64,000 bases of DNA from Teredinibacter turnerae (lineage in GTDB: Bacteria; Pseudomonadota; Gammaproteobacteria; Pseudomonadales; Cellvibrionaceae), in contig NZ_CP149817.1 in the NCBI RefSeq assembly GCF_037935975.1, positions 3,348,001-3,412,000 of the forward strand. The letters are read 5' to 3'. The notes under the pieces were generated by a model. The model was not told the DNA's origin. It searched no databases and saw only the letters and a program-made list of their open reading frames with translations. Shown here one piece after another: positions 9,338 to 19,318 of the stretch (positions are counted from its first letter, which is position 1; each line of letters starts with the position of its first letter). The position numbers and the translations under genes are program-made.

Positions 9338-10033
9338 TCAGGGAATACGAACTTTAAATACGCCGCCCCCCAGAGGTTCGCCGTTTGCCAGTTTTATACT
9401 CCCACAAACGTCATTCTGGCGATGAGATTGGGCAATTTTTTCCGCGAAGTACAACCCCAGGTGGGTCGCGCCATCGGTCACCTCGGCTTCATCCAACTGA
9501 CAGCAGGGCCTTACGAGCATAGATGCCGGGTACCCTGGACCATCGTCGGCAATAGTGATGCACAACTGGTCGTTCTCTACTTCAGCACTTATGCGAATTG
9601 CGGAATGGGTGTATCGTACGCAATTCACGAGAATGTTTTGCACTACGCTCCCCAACAAATCGTCATCAAAATACCAGCTCAGATCGTGATCACACACTAA
9701 CTCAATCGCTACCCCTCGCGTCTCCAACAGGGTGTGGTTGCGCGCGATTTGATCCTCCAGAATATCAATCACAAAATGCTCGTCAATTCGTACGGGTAAC
9801 ACTTTATTTTGCATGCGATAGAGGGTTAACAGCTGAATTAATTCGCTGTTTATTCGTGACGCCTCGTAATGGAGTGTGGAAAATCGGCGCGACTGCTCAT
9901 CGTTTTCTGGCGGCGTGTCCTCGATAACGGACTCCAGCGACGCCAACAGCATACCCACCGAATTTTTCATGTCATGCACACTGGCGGCGAGTACGGTGGA
10001 AAAATCGAGAGGTTGAGCGTCTGTCATTGTCAA
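9338..10033 (-). CDS. Soluble histidine kinase without sensor domain
   Basis: A 231-residue kinase: a short HisKA-like dimerisation helix pair with the phospho-acceptor in SVHDMKNSVG (residues about 18-27), then a HATPase_c domain with an N-box (QNILVNCVRYT) and a G1 box (IADDGPGYP). It has no membrane segment, PAS or GAF domain. It follows the REC-TPR gene by 15 bp on the same strand and is very likely its partner. Input must come from another protein, perhaps through the TPR region of that partner. Confidence 0.8.
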   Translation of the reverse strand: MTMTDAQPLDFSTVLAASVHDMKNSVGMLLASLESVIEDTPPENDEQSRRFSTLHYEASRINSELIQLLTLYRMQNKVLPVRIDEHFVIDILEDQIARNHTLLETRGVAIELVCDHDLSWYFDDDLLGSVVQNILVNCVRYTHSAIRISAEVENDQLCITIADDGPGYPASMLVRPCCQLDEAEVTDGATHLGLYFAEKIAQSHRQNDVCGSIKLANGEPLGGGVFKVRIP

Positions 10034-10048
10034 AAAACTCCAATAAAT

Positions 10049-11674
10049 CTAATGGCCCATAGCACTGTGTGCCATGGCTTTTAAGCGGGAAAAACGAGTG
10101 TACTGCGGGTGCTCGGTATTGATGAGTCTGCCCGCACGGCGCAACGCACGCGCGCACTCCTCTACAGTTTCCTGATCGCGTCCGGTCTCTTTTAACTTGC
10201 CCACCAGTGATTGCACGATATTTAAATGAATCCCCACGTGTCGAGGAAACAGTGTGCGGGCGCGATCAAAGCAAGCCAGCGCTTCATCAAACCGACCATG
10301 GTTGTACAAATCGATTCCCTCGCGGTTGATGTCAGCGACAAGCGCACTGTTGCTGGCGCTGGCCGGCTCACTTAAAAATACATCCAAGCGCTCAAGCGCA
10401 CGTTGGTCATCAGCGAATATCACCCGCAAATCATTCAGCAAGGCTTCTGCTCGCGGGTTCTCACCCAGGGCAAAAAGTGCGTGCATCCGGTCGACCTCTA
10501 GCACGATATCTTCCGAGCCTTCATACATTAGCGCCTCGGCTTCGGTCAGGCTCTCCTGTGCGGCGGGTTTACGGCCAGCGAGCGCATGTAAACGCCCTTC
10601 GAGTAAATGCACACTGCAGGCGGCGCTGTCTTCTAGCGGATAGGCATCTTTCGCGTTTTTTAAGAAATTTATCGCTTCGGTACCTATGTCGGAACCCAGG
10701 TCCAGTTCCTGCTCAATTGCATCGGCAACTAGGCGCGCAAAATGAAAGTGATCTTCGGCTGCACCGTAACAGGACAAACGGCCGAGCTTGACCACCCGCC
10801 GCTGCGCCACCACAGCCGTCACCAGATCAGCATTCTCCTGAGCCACAATGGCGAGATATTTTTGGCGCAATATCGAAAGCGGCGAGATCTCCACCGCTTT
10901 TTGTACGGCTGTTTGTTCCTGCAATCTGTCTCCGCGTTTGTTCCAGTTTTCTGCCAGACTGTCGTATGCGGGTAAAAACATGGGGTTTTCCTCCACAATT
11001 TTTTGCAGCCATTCACCGGCAAGGTCCAGGTCGCCTCGGGCCTGCCTCACCTGCGCTAAACCCAGCCTGGCCCAGTCCAACTGCCTGACTTCCAGTGCGC
11101 GTGTATAGAGCGCTTCTGCACGATCCAGATCGCCTTGCGACAACAACACGGTGCCCAACATTTTCTGCGCAGCCACCGCATGACGGGTCTGACGACCAGC
11201 GACCTGTTCCAACACCTGCGCCGCTACCGCATGTTCTTTAGCATCCAGCGCGCGCATGGCTGGCGCCAGCGCGTCCCGTTGTCGAACGAGCCGCTCGATG
11301 CGCTGTTGCAGCATACGCGCGTTAATTGGTTTCATCAGAAAATCGTCGGGTTCACAATCGTAGGCGCAAAGGACAATGGTGCGGCTGGATTCGGCGGACA
11401 CAATCAAAAACAAAGTTTGCCGGTTGATTAATCCGCGGTGGCGGAGTTCTTCAAGTACATGCTGACCGGTACGACCATCGCCCAGGTTGTAGTCGCACAA
11501 AATCAGATCGAAAAATTTGTGCTCACAACATTGGATGGCTTCCCGAGCATTGCTTGCCAACTCAATTTTTTTAACGCCGAGACTACTCAGCATACCGCTC
11601 ACCGTATGCCGAAAGCTGCTGAAGTCGTCTGCCACCAGCACAGAAAGTTTTGCGTAGTCCACACCTCGACTCAA
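10049..11674 (-). CDS. Response regulator with TPR output (REC-TPR)
   Basis: N-terminal receiver domain (residues about 9-135): acidic pair in VLVADDFSSF, phospho-acceptor Asp in LILCDYNLGDG, conserved Ser in FLIVSAE, and Lys in FLMKPIN. The rest, about 400 residues, is helical tetratricopeptide-like repeats (DLDRAEALYTRALEV, ARGDLDLAGEWLQKIVEEN, GRFDEALACFDRARTLFP). There is no DNA-binding or enzymatic domain, so the output is probably protein-protein contact. First gene of a two-gene operon with the soluble kinase. Length 541. Confidence 0.85.
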   Translation of the reverse strand: MSRGVDYAKLSVLVADDFSSFRHTVSGMLSSLGVKKIELASNAREAIQCCEHKFFDLILCDYNLGDGRTGQHVLEELRHRGLINRQTLFLIVSAESSRTIVLCAYDCEPDDFLMKPINARMLQQRIERLVRQRDALAPAMRALDAKEHAVAAQVLEQVAGRQTRHAVAAQKMLGTVLLSQGDLDRAEALYTRALEVRQLDWARLGLAQVRQARGDLDLAGEWLQKIVEENPMFLPAYDSLAENWNKRGDRLQEQTAVQKAVEISPLSILRQKYLAIVAQENADLVTAVVAQRRVVKLGRLSCYGAAEDHFHFARLVADAIEQELDLGSDIGTEAINFLKNAKDAYPLEDSAACSVHLLEGRLHALAGRKPAAQESLTEAEALMYEGSEDIVLEVDRMHALFALGENPRAEALLNDLRVIFADDQRALERLDVFLSEPASASNSALVADINREGIDLYNHGRFDEALACFDRARTLFPRHVGIHLNIVQSLVGKLKETGRDQETVEECARALRRAGRLINTEHPQYTRFSRLKAMAHSAMGH

Positions 11675-11872
11675 AAGGGCGTCTCCAGGCTAAAATTCCG
11701 GGCCACTATTCGAAATACAAACCGAACGACTATTCGAACTAGAATTCAAATTACAAGTGTAGTTGATGGCAGTAAAAACGTTCTGCCTACCACTTGCAGC
11801 CACAGGTCGTTAGAATGCTCGCCGATAACAGACCCACTGCAGCAACGGCAGCAAACCCTATGAGTAACAGGC

Positions 11873-12610
11873 ATGGCTGAGAATAAAGACACCTTGTACG
11901 CAACTGACCCGCCTTTGGGCGATTTCGTATTCGACCAACAGGTAGTAGACGTTTTTCCAGATATGATCAAACGTTCGGTGCCCGGCTATATGACCATTAT
12001 TCATATGGTGGGGCAGCTCGCCGAGCGTTACGCACAGAGCGGCACCCGCTGTTACGATCTGGGCTGCTCGCTGGGAGCGTCGACACTCGCCATGCGCCAT
12101 CGCATTCAGGCCGCGGATGTGGAACTGGTAGCCATCGATAATTCAAGCGATATGATCAATCGCTGCAAAATGGTACTGGACGCCGATTCCGCCGAAGTTC
12201 CCGTCACATTGCGCTGCGAGGACCTGGAGCAAAGCGACATCGAAAATGCGTCCGTTGTGGTAATGAACTTTACCCTGCAGTTTATTCCAGTTGCGCGCCG
12301 CGAGGCGCTGATCAGGCGGATTTATCAGGGCATGGTGCCCGGCGGTGTGTTGATTTTGTCCGAGAAGCTGACCTTCGATAACGCCCATCACGACAACCTG
12401 ATGACCGAGCTGCACCACTATTTCAAGAAGACCAACGGCTACAGCGAGATGGAAATCGCCCGCAAGCGCAATGCGATCGAAAACGTGCTGATTCCTGAAT
12501 CATTGGAATCACACAAGACACGCCTGGCAAGCGCAGGTTTTACGGGCACTGAACTCTGGTTCCAGTGCTTTAATTTTTCATCTCTATTGGCATTTAAACC
12601 CAGTGAATAG
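11873..12610 (+). CDS. cmoA: Carboxy-SAM synthase CmoA
   Basis: Makes carboxy-S-adenosylmethionine from SAM and prephenate, the donor for cmo5U34 tRNA modification. Seen: family start [22 protein letters not shown] loop [12 protein letters not shown] (residues about 61-72), and the later block [20 protein letters not shown]. Length 245 is typical. Its TAG overlaps the GTG start of cmoB by eight bases, so the two are translationally coupled. Confidence 0.95.
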   Translation: MAENKDTLYATDPPLGDFVFDQQVVDVFPDMIKRSVPGYMTIIHMVGQLAERYAQSGTRCYDLGCSLGASTLAMRHRIQAADVELVAIDNSSDMINRCKMVLDADSAEVPVTLRCEDLEQSDIENASVVVMNFTLQFIPVARREALIRRIYQGMVPGGVLILSEKLTFDNAHHDNLMTELHHYFKKTNGYSEMEIARKRNAIENVLIPESLESHKTRLASAGFTGTELWFQCFNFSSLLAFKPSE

Positions 12611-13583
12611 CCCCATCAATTTTCAACCCCTGCTCAATTCCCTTATAGACACGCCACTCGCGCCCTGGTTGGACAGCCTGCCAGCGCAATTAGCCCAAGG
12701 TTTGAGCACCCAGCGCTTCGGTGATCTACCGGGCTGGTACGACGCGTTGCGGTCTTTGCCGGACCTGCGCGCGCAGACAGTTTCTCTCGCCGAGACCGTA
12801 GCAATTGGAAGCGCCAAAGAAATCGAGCCGAGTACCCATCAACAGATCGATAAGGCTTTTCGCGCGCTAATTCCCTGGCGCAAAGGGCCATATAATTTAT
12901 TCGGCACCCACATAAATACCGAATGGCGCTCCGATTGGAAATGGCAACGCCTCGCGCCTTTTATTGCAGATCTCAAAGGCAAACGCGTGCTGGATATAGG
13001 CTGTGGCAACGGCTACCACTGCTGGCGCATGCTCGAGGCGGGAGCCGCACAGGTTATCGGGATAGACCCGTCACCGCGATTCGTGGTGCAGTTCTATATG
13101 ATCAAGCACTTTCTGGATAATCCACCTGTCGACGTTCTCCCTCTGGGCATTGAAGCCCTGCCCGCGAATCTGAACGCTTTCGATACCACCTTCTCCATGG
13201 GCGTGCTCTACCACAGACGCTCCCCCATGGATCACCTGCTTGAACTGAAAGCCACATTGCAGCCGGGCGGCGAGCTCGTGCTGGAAACCCTGGTAATTGA
13301 AGGCGAAAATAGTGACGTTCTGGTACCCGAGGGCCGCTACGCGATGATGAATAATGTATGGTTTTTGCCGTCGGTACCGACTCTGCTCAGTTGGTTGCGC
13401 AAGTGCGGTTTCGATAACCCCCGCTGCGTGGATGTGTGCACGACAACAACCGAAGAACAGCGGTCAACAGAGTGGATGACCTTCCATTCGCTGAAGGACT
13501 TTCTCGATCCGACCGATTCATCTCTTACCGCCGAAGGGCACCCGGCACCCCAACGCGCGATTTTTGTTGCCACCAAACCTTAA
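12603..13583 (+). CDS. cmoB: tRNA U34 carboxymethyltransferase CmoB
   Basis: Transfers the carboxymethyl group of carboxy-SAM to 5-hydroxyuridine at tRNA position 34. Seen: the N-terminal helical domain ([13 protein letters not shown]), [23 protein letters not shown] loop [16 protein letters not shown], and [14 protein letters not shown]. Length 326 is normal. Starts at GTG inside the end of cmoA. With cmoA and cmoM this gives the full route from 5-hydroxyuridine (ho5U) to mcmo5U within the first 14 kb. Confidence 0.95.
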   Translation: MNSPINFQPLLNSLIDTPLAPWLDSLPAQLAQGLSTQRFGDLPGWYDALRSLPDLRAQTVSLAETVAIGSAKEIEPSTHQQIDKAFRALIPWRKGPYNLFGTHINTEWRSDWKWQRLAPFIADLKGKRVLDIGCGNGYHCWRMLEAGAAQVIGIDPSPRFVVQFYMIKHFLDNPPVDVLPLGIEALPANLNAFDTTFSMGVLYHRRSPMDHLLELKATLQPGGELVLETLVIEGENSDVLVPEGRYAMMNNVWFLPSVPTLLSWLRKCGFDNPRCVDVCTTTTEEQRSTEWMTFHSLKDFLDPTDSSLTAEGHPAPQRAIFVATKP

Positions 13584-13588
13584 CAGCT

Positions 13589-13608
13589 GGCGGCAGAATT
13601 TTGCCGCC
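13589..13608 (+). terminator. Hairpin after cmoB
   Basis: GGCGGCA and TGCCGCC form a 7-bp stem with a 6-nt loop starting 6 bp after the cmoB stop. No long T-run follows. Confidence 0.4.
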
Positions 13609-13802
13609 GCATTGCCTAACCCGGCCTGGCGCGCGTCGATAATTTGTCAAAACGCTGCCCCTTGTTGAGTTACACACTGCAACACACTGATTTTTATGCA
13701 TTTTTATTTTTGAATTTCCTTGGCACGAAAGTAGCAAATCCTGCGCAAAGGCTGAACAAGACTGTTCACGTTTTACGAAATTGTATAGCCCAGGAATTTG
13801 TT

Positions 13803-14726
13803 ATGGTAACTATGGCCGAAAGCAAAGCGCGCCAGCCCGAAGACGCTAAAGACAAGCGCGCCGCCCACAGTCAGCGGGTGAACGGATTTCCCGTCGAGAA
13901 CAAATTGCGGGATATGCAATTTAAACTGGCGCACAACTTACAGTGTTCACTGGATTTGTACACCACCCTCGAACTGTTTTTTAATAATGTAAGAGAAGCT
14001 GTGACGCTGGATGGCTTGCGCTACGCCACACCGACAGCAGGTATAGAATACAGCCTGGGTGATCAACGTGCCCACACAGTAAATTACAACTTGTCCACTA
14101 ACGAGAACCCTCTCGGGCAAATCATTTTTAGCCGCGCGAAAAAATTTAATGAATCGGAGCTCGCCGCGCTGGAAATGCTGCTGGGCGTCCTCTATTACCC
14201 GCTGCGCAACGCGTTGCTGTACCAGGCCGCATTGCACAGTTCGCTGCGCGACCCGGTGACCGGCATTGGCAATCGCGCGGCCTGGGACGCAGCCTTCCAG
14301 CGGGAAGTTAAACTTGCCGCACGCCACGGCACAGAGTTGTCTCTACTTGTTATCGATATCGATCACTTCAAGCAAGTAAACGATAACTATGGTCACCAGC
14401 AAGGCGACAAACTCCTCAAGCACCTTGCCAAAACATTGCAGGACAGCCTGCGTGAAACGGACCAAGTCTTCCGCTATGGTGGCGAAGAATTCGTTGTTAT
14501 TTTGAACAACACCAACGCAAAGGATGCGGCTCTTACTGCAGAGCGCACTCGCCTCCAGGTAGCAATGAGCCCGGCACTGATCAACGATCAGGAAGTATTC
14601 GCAAGTGTCAGTATTGGGGTGGCGCACCTGTGCGCAGATGACGACCCTACCAGCCTTTTTAACCGCGCAGATTGCGCCATGTACGCTGCCAAACGCGCGG
14701 GCCGCAACAAAGTGTCCTGCGGCTAG
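13803..14726 (+). CDS. Diguanylate cyclase with unidentified N-terminal domain
   Basis: C-terminal GGDEF domain with RYGGEEF, VIDIDHFKQVNDNYGHQQGD and an RETD I-site five residues before the active site, so c-di-GMP synthesis and product inhibition are both expected. The first 150 residues are soluble and resemble a degraded GAF-like sensor (a short stretch VNYNLSTNENPLGQIIFSR). The start is ATG 13803 with AGGA upstream; the open frame to 13644 is probably not translated. No transmembrane segment. Confidence 0.85.
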   Translation: MVTMAESKARQPEDAKDKRAAHSQRVNGFPVENKLRDMQFKLAHNLQCSLDLYTTLELFFNNVREAVTLDGLRYATPTAGIEYSLGDQRAHTVNYNLSTNENPLGQIIFSRAKKFNESELAALEMLLGVLYYPLRNALLYQAALHSSLRDPVTGIGNRAAWDAAFQREVKLAARHGTELSLLVIDIDHFKQVNDNYGHQQGDKLLKHLAKTLQDSLRETDQVFRYGGEEFVVILNNTNAKDAALTAERTRLQVAMSPALINDQEVFASVSIGVAHLCADDDPTSLFNRADCAMYAAKRAGRNKVSCG

Positions 14727-14802
14727 GCCCACTTGCAATCAACCAATCGCCCCCAAGATAACTCAACGTACAAACCATTTGCACGATGACAGGGGGCGAA
14801 TT

Positions 14803-16407
14803 ATGGCCACAACCGGGAAACTTCTCATCAACGGGAGCTGGGTGACAGGTGAAAACGGACACTTCCAGGCGTACAACCCGACAACCGGAGCGCCCCTAGC
14901 CCAAGGTTACAGTTTAGCCACCGCCGACCAAGTTCAGCAAACCGCACTCGCCGCGGATGAGGCGTTCAACGAGTACGCTCGCACATCGCCACGGTTACGG
15001 GCTGAACTGCTGCGCACTTGCGCGGTAGAAATCGAGCACCTTGGTGAGGAACTCCTCACAACCATGGCTGCAGAAACCGGTTATTCGCGCGAACGATGCG
15101 AGAGCGAGCGAGCACGAACCACATATCAGCTGCGGCTTTATGCCGAAACGCTGGACACCGGTGACTATCTGGATGCTCGCATCTGCACTGCCCAGCCGCA
15201 CCGCACGCCAGCGCCTCGCCCGGATATTCGCTATGTTAATCAACCGCTTGGCGTGGTCGCGGTGTTTGCCGTCAGCAACTTCCCACTGGCCTACTCCACG
15301 GCGGGTGGTGATACCTGCTCGGCACTCGCGGCGGGATGTCCTGTCATCGTCAAAGGCCATTGCTCGCATCCAGGCACGGGCGAACTGGTCGCGAAGGCAA
15401 TAGGTGCGGCCGTTGAACGTTGCGGGCTACCCGCCGCGATTTTCAGCTTTCTCCAGGGCGAAGATAACATTGCGGGCAAAGCGCTTATCGAAGCCCCGCA
15501 GGTGAAAGCCATCGGCTTTACAGGCTCACAAAATGGAGGGATGGCAATTTCAAAAATCGCTGCGCAGCGCCCGGAACCCATACCTGTTTTCGCTGAAATG
15601 GGGAGTGTTAACCCGGTTTTTATCTTGCCGGAGAAAATGAACGGCAGCGCCGAGGCTCTTGCAGATGCGTTCATAGACTCACTTACTTTGGGTAACGGGC
15701 AGATGTGTGTGTGCCCAGGAATCGTGATTGCCAACAAAGGGGAAAGCCTGGAGCGCTTCAAAGCGCGTTGTACTGAGCGTGTTAACAAAATTACAGCCCA
15801 ACCAATGCTCAATAAGGCCACTGCTACACAGTTCAGCACCGCTACCACGAAAGCGCAAGCGCTTGCTGGCGTCAGCAGGCTCGACTCGAACACTAACGCA
15901 ACAGAATCCACACACGGGTTCTATGGTGCCGCAACAGTCCTGAGTACCGACCTGACCACATTTGTAAACGCGGATGATCTCCACCATGAGATGTTCGGCC
16001 CGGCGGCAGTAATTGTCGCCACCGAGAACACCGCACAGTTCGAAACTGCGCTGGCACAGCTTGGCGGTCAGCTCACAGCCACGTTACACGGCTCTGACGC
16101 TGAATTGGAACACCACGCTGAACTGATACAGCAACTCACCGCAAAAGCTGGCCGTATCGTGATAAACGGATTTCCCACCGGGGTGGAAGTCTGCGAGGCG
16201 ATGGTGCACGGCGGCCCCTTCCCCGCGTCTTCCGATTCCCGGTTTACCGCTGTCGGCACTGCGTCGATTCAGCGCTTTTTAAGACCAGTTTGTTATCAGA
16301 ATGTGCCAGACAACCTTCTCCCCGAGCCACTCAAGAACAGCAACCCACTTCGCATCTCGCGATTACTCAATGGAGATAAAACATCCTCAGCTGTGAAACC
16401 AGAGTAA
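14803..16407 (+). CDS. Aldehyde dehydrogenase, alpha-ketoglutaric semialdehyde type
   Basis: NAD(P)-dependent aldehyde dehydrogenase closest in motif style to 2,5-dioxovalerate (ketoglutarate semialdehyde) dehydrogenases of sugar-acid catabolism. Seen: the cofactor region FAVSNFPLAYSTAGGDT, FTGSQNGG, general base Glu in FAEMGSVNPVF, and catalytic Cys in GNGQMCVCPG. Length 534 fits that subfamily rather than the 480-500 of succinate semialdehyde dehydrogenases. ATG 14803 follows AGGGGG; the frame upstream overlaps the GGDEF gene and is ignored. Exact substrate is inferred. An MFS transporter follows after a gap. Confidence 0.82.
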   Translation: MATTGKLLINGSWVTGENGHFQAYNPTTGAPLAQGYSLATADQVQQTALAADEAFNEYARTSPRLRAELLRTCAVEIEHLGEELLTTMAAETGYSRERCESERARTTYQLRLYAETLDTGDYLDARICTAQPHRTPAPRPDIRYVNQPLGVVAVFAVSNFPLAYSTAGGDTCSALAAGCPVIVKGHCSHPGTGELVAKAIGAAVERCGLPAAIFSFLQGEDNIAGKALIEAPQVKAIGFTGSQNGGMAISKIAAQRPEPIPVFAEMGSVNPVFILPEKMNGSAEALADAFIDSLTLGNGQMCVCPGIVIANKGESLERFKARCTERVNKITAQPMLNKATATQFSTATTKAQALAGVSRLDSNTNATESTHGFYGAATVLSTDLTTFVNADDLHHEMFGPAAVIVATENTAQFETALAQLGGQLTATLHGSDAELEHHAELIQQLTAKAGRIVINGFPTGVEVCEAMVHGGPFPASSDSRFTAVGTASIQRFLRPVCYQNVPDNLLPEPLKNSNPLRISRLLNGDKTSSAVKPE

Positions 16408-16841
16408 CGGTTCAACTTGTTAGCAGCAGTACTGTTACCACCTGTACTGCTACCAGCGCTAACTTAGTCGCTGCTTTACCGGCAAGGGCACTACCACTAC
16501 ACACATTAGCCGATGCAGTCCATGGGCAGTCTGGCCGTAATAGTTAGGCGGTTTAGTAGCATTTTCAGCTTAGCGCTGAGGTCGCAACAGTAGGCTCACA
16601 GCAATGGGCGCAAAAACACTGTCCTCCCAAACACTGTCCCTCCAACAATGTTCACCAATGGCCGCCTTCACAGGGTTCTCTCGACCAATCAGACGCATCA
16701 CGACTATTTACACACTGTGAATTCCTAAATCCACGCAGAAAAACCGCTTAAACAGGTTTTCTGCTTGGCTGGGCCTGAACGTATGGTACCCTCATGGCTT
16801 GTAAGCGCAGTCGCCACTCGTCAACGTCGATATAACAACTG
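16408..16841. other. Non-coding interval before the MFS gene
   Basis: About 430 bp without a credible ORF. It has GC-poor patches and short imperfect repeats of GTACTGTTACC/GTACTGCTACC near 16429-16456. It probably carries the MFS promoter in its right part; I see no operator I can name. Confidence 0.4.
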
Positions 16842-18149
16842 ATGAATCCAAACCCACAAATACCCGTTAACCGCACCAAACACTGGATTACCCTGCTCGC
16901 GCTGATTATTGCAGGTGAAATTATCTTCGCCCTGCCGTTTCATATCGCTCGTTTTTTTCGCCCTACGTTTCTGGATGCCTTCTCGCTCAGCAACGCTGAA
17001 CTCGGTGATATTTTTGCGCTTTATGGTGTTACAGCAATGCTAGCCTATTTTCCTGGCGGGCCATTGGCTGATCGGTTTTCGGCTCGAGCACTTATCACAA
17101 TCGCATTATTAACCACGGCTGCCGGAGGTTTGGTTTTGGTGCAAATGCCCGGCAAGAATACACTTTCACTTTTATTTGCCTATTGGGGAATTACCACCAT
17201 TTTATTGTTTTGGGCTGCAATGATAAAAGCCACTCGGCTTTGGGGCGGTGACAACGCTCAGGGTATTGCTTTTGGTCTATTGGATGGGGGGCGGGGATTA
17301 GTCGCGGCTGGAGCAGCAAGTCTGGCGGTTGTCCTGTTCGTAATTTTACTCCCTGCGACAAGCCTGTCGGGCACAGCTGAACACACATTGTCACACGCTG
17401 AACGCGTTGATTCTATCCAGAGCGTTATTGCTTACTACACCACGCTGACATTCGCTGCTGCACTGCTTACGTGGTTCGCACTTCCGGTGGATAACAAAGT
17501 ATACGCGGAACCTCATCAACAATTCTCGGCATACCACTTAATATTGTCCCAAATACGCAACCCGCTCATCTGGCTACAAGGCCTGATTGTTGTATGCGCC
17601 TACTGCTGCTACAAAGGCATCGATAACTATGGGCTCTATGCGTACCACGTACTCGACATGAGCGAAAGTGACGCCGCACAGTTCACTGCGAGCGCGGCTT
17701 ATCTGCGTCCAATAGGCGCTGTATTGGCCGGCTTTCTTGCGGACAAAGTAAAACCGGCGAAAGTCATTTTTATTTGCTTTTGCTTGATCGCTGTTTGCTA
17801 CGCCACCTTATCGCTACCGGACACAGCATCATTCCTACAACTCGCCGCTATTAATCTCGCCGCGAGTGCACTCGCGGTATTCGCAATACGTGGAATTTAC
17901 TTTGCATTAATTCATCAAAGCGGATTGACCAAGTTTGCTACCGGCACCGCAGCGGGGCTGGTGTCGGTTCTTGGCTTTACCCCCGACATCTTTTTTGCCC
18001 CGATTGCCGGACGAATACTGGATGCAGAACCAACTGAGGCCGCTCATCAGGCCTACTTTGTGATGCTACAAGGGTTCGCCGTCGGAGGCGCATTAATTAC
18101 GCTCTTGTACCAACACTGGCTTACAACCAAAAGCAACAGAGATCTTTAA
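16842..18149 (+). CDS. Major facilitator superfamily transporter
   Basis: 435 residues with about 12 predicted membrane helices. The cytoplasmic loop 2-3 motif is PGGPLADRFSARALI (the MFS A-motif GxLADRxGxR, modified), and a second partial copy GFLADKVKPAKV lies after helix 8, as expected for the two six-helix halves. The substrate is not evident. The position after a semialdehyde dehydrogenase and before a HAD phosphatase would fit sugar-acid or organic-acid uptake, but that is only inference. Start ATG 16842 is well supported by helix 1. Confidence 0.75.
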   Translation: MNPNPQIPVNRTKHWITLLALIIAGEIIFALPFHIARFFRPTFLDAFSLSNAELGDIFALYGVTAMLAYFPGGPLADRFSARALITIALLTTAAGGLVLVQMPGKNTLSLLFAYWGITTILLFWAAMIKATRLWGGDNAQGIAFGLLDGGRGLVAAGAASLAVVLFVILLPATSLSGTAEHTLSHAERVDSIQSVIAYYTTLTFAAALLTWFALPVDNKVYAEPHQQFSAYHLILSQIRNPLIWLQGLIVVCAYCCYKGIDNYGLYAYHVLDMSESDAAQFTASAAYLRPIGAVLAGFLADKVKPAKVIFICFCLIAVCYATLSLPDTASFLQLAAINLAASALAVFAIRGIYFALIHQSGLTKFATGTAAGLVSVLGFTPDIFFAPIAGRILDAEPTEAAHQAYFVMLQGFAVGGALITLLYQHWLTTKSNRDL

Positions 18150-18196
18150 AATAGATTAACCGAAAGCTAACAAACCTTATAAAAAATAGCAAAAAT

Positions 18197-18856
18197 ATGA
18201 AGCTGACTGCACAATACGACTGCATTATTTTCGACTGTGACGGAGTGATTTTCGATTCGAACAGACCTAAAGTTGCAGCCATGCGATCCGTCCTGGAGGA
18301 ATGCGGTTACAGCCAAACCGAGGTATCAAACTGTATTGATTTTTTCCAAAACAATTTTGGCACACCACGCCAAGTCCAAATCGACAATTTTTTCGATCGT
18401 TTTATCGGCGATATGCCACAACACGAGAACCAGAGGAAAGCGGAGGTTTTTGAAAAATATTCAACCGCGTGCCACGGTATCTTCGAACAGGCGGAGCTGT
18501 CACCCGGCATTATAGATTTACTGACCGCGTTTTCTGGGGATAAGTACGTCGCCAGTGGTTCCGTTCAAACAGAACTGCGCAAGATAATACGCGCGCGCAA
18601 TCTAGATCATTACTTTAAGGGGGTCTATGGCTCGCCAACCGCCAAGGCTGAGATTGTTGCATCAATCCTTCGAGATACCCCCTATCAAAAGTCTGTACTT
18701 ATCGGTGACGCTAGAGCCGACTATGAGGCAGCAACAGCAAATACCATCGATTTTATTTATTTCAAGCCCTTTTCAATGGTGCAAGAATCAATGATGCAAC
18801 TTGCTGAACAAGAAAAATTTCAAGTAATTGACGATTTTAGAGCGCTTCTCGATTAA
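18197..18856 (+). CDS. HAD-superfamily hydrolase (phosphatase-like)
   Basis: 219 residues. Motif I is IIFDCDGVIFDS with both Asp residues, motif II Ser is in VASGS, Lys is in SPTAKAE, and motif IV is IGDARADYEAA. The alpha-helical C1 cap between motifs I and II places it with phosphoglycolate/beta-phosphoglucomutase-like HADs. It is 47 bp after the MFS gene with AT-rich sequence between, and may be co-transcribed. Substrate unknown. Confidence 0.8.
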   Translation: MKLTAQYDCIIFDCDGVIFDSNRPKVAAMRSVLEECGYSQTEVSNCIDFFQNNFGTPRQVQIDNFFDRFIGDMPQHENQRKAEVFEKYSTACHGIFEQAELSPGIIDLLTAFSGDKYVASGSVQTELRKIIRARNLDHYFKGVYGSPTAKAEIVASILRDTPYQKSVLIGDARADYEAATANTIDFIYFKPFSMVQESMMQLAEQEKFQVIDDFRALLD

Positions 18857-19318
18857 CTATTGCGGCTCGGAAACAAGATCATTTGTGCGCAAACGATTGC
18901 ACTAAAACGCCCTCGATGAACCTGCACCGCGTCGCGCACGGCGTATAGCGTGCTTGTTTATTTGTCTGCTCTTCCTGCCGCACAAATGTTCAAACCTCCC
19001 TATCTAATAGGCCGTACAACACGCAAAACGCGATACAGGTGGACAGCTGAGATTAACCTGGCGATTAAATATATGACCCCATCTATCTAATCGCGCGCCC
19101 TTGAAATACTGGCAAAAATGCATGTGTTTTCTTACATTTCAATGACTTACATTACTCGGCGGGTAATGCGCTGCCTCCCTGCCCCGCCTTATAACTTCGC
19201 AATTTTCATTGCCAAGTTAACAACTCATTTCCGATAAGGATTGCACCGCACGAGCTACTGCTAGCTTAGCTTGCAGCACTAACGCAAGTTCTGTTTAATT
19301 TCTTGTCCTGCGGTACAC
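18857..19318. other. Intergenic stretch at the old end of the integron
   Basis: About 460 bp without a gene. The left third holds a decayed group II intron fragment (annotated separately). The rest has no attC I can defend, although short TAACxxC...GTTAAC pieces near 19190-19220 could be relics. Confidence 0.35.
18951..19048 (-). mobile_element. Decayed fragment of group IIC intron 5' region
   Basis: On the plus strand TGCTTGTT, CTTCCTGCCxCACAAATG and CGATACxGGTG occur in the same order and spacing as at 26310-26395 of the intact intron, with short indels. This suggests an old domain I relic in the same orientation. No splice ends survive. Confidence 0.4.

Noticed and set aside
14605-14802. 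66-residue N-terminal extension of the aldehyde dehydrogenase
   Set aside because: Overlaps the upstream GGDEF gene, whereas ATG 14803 has a strong ribosome site and the family N-terminus.
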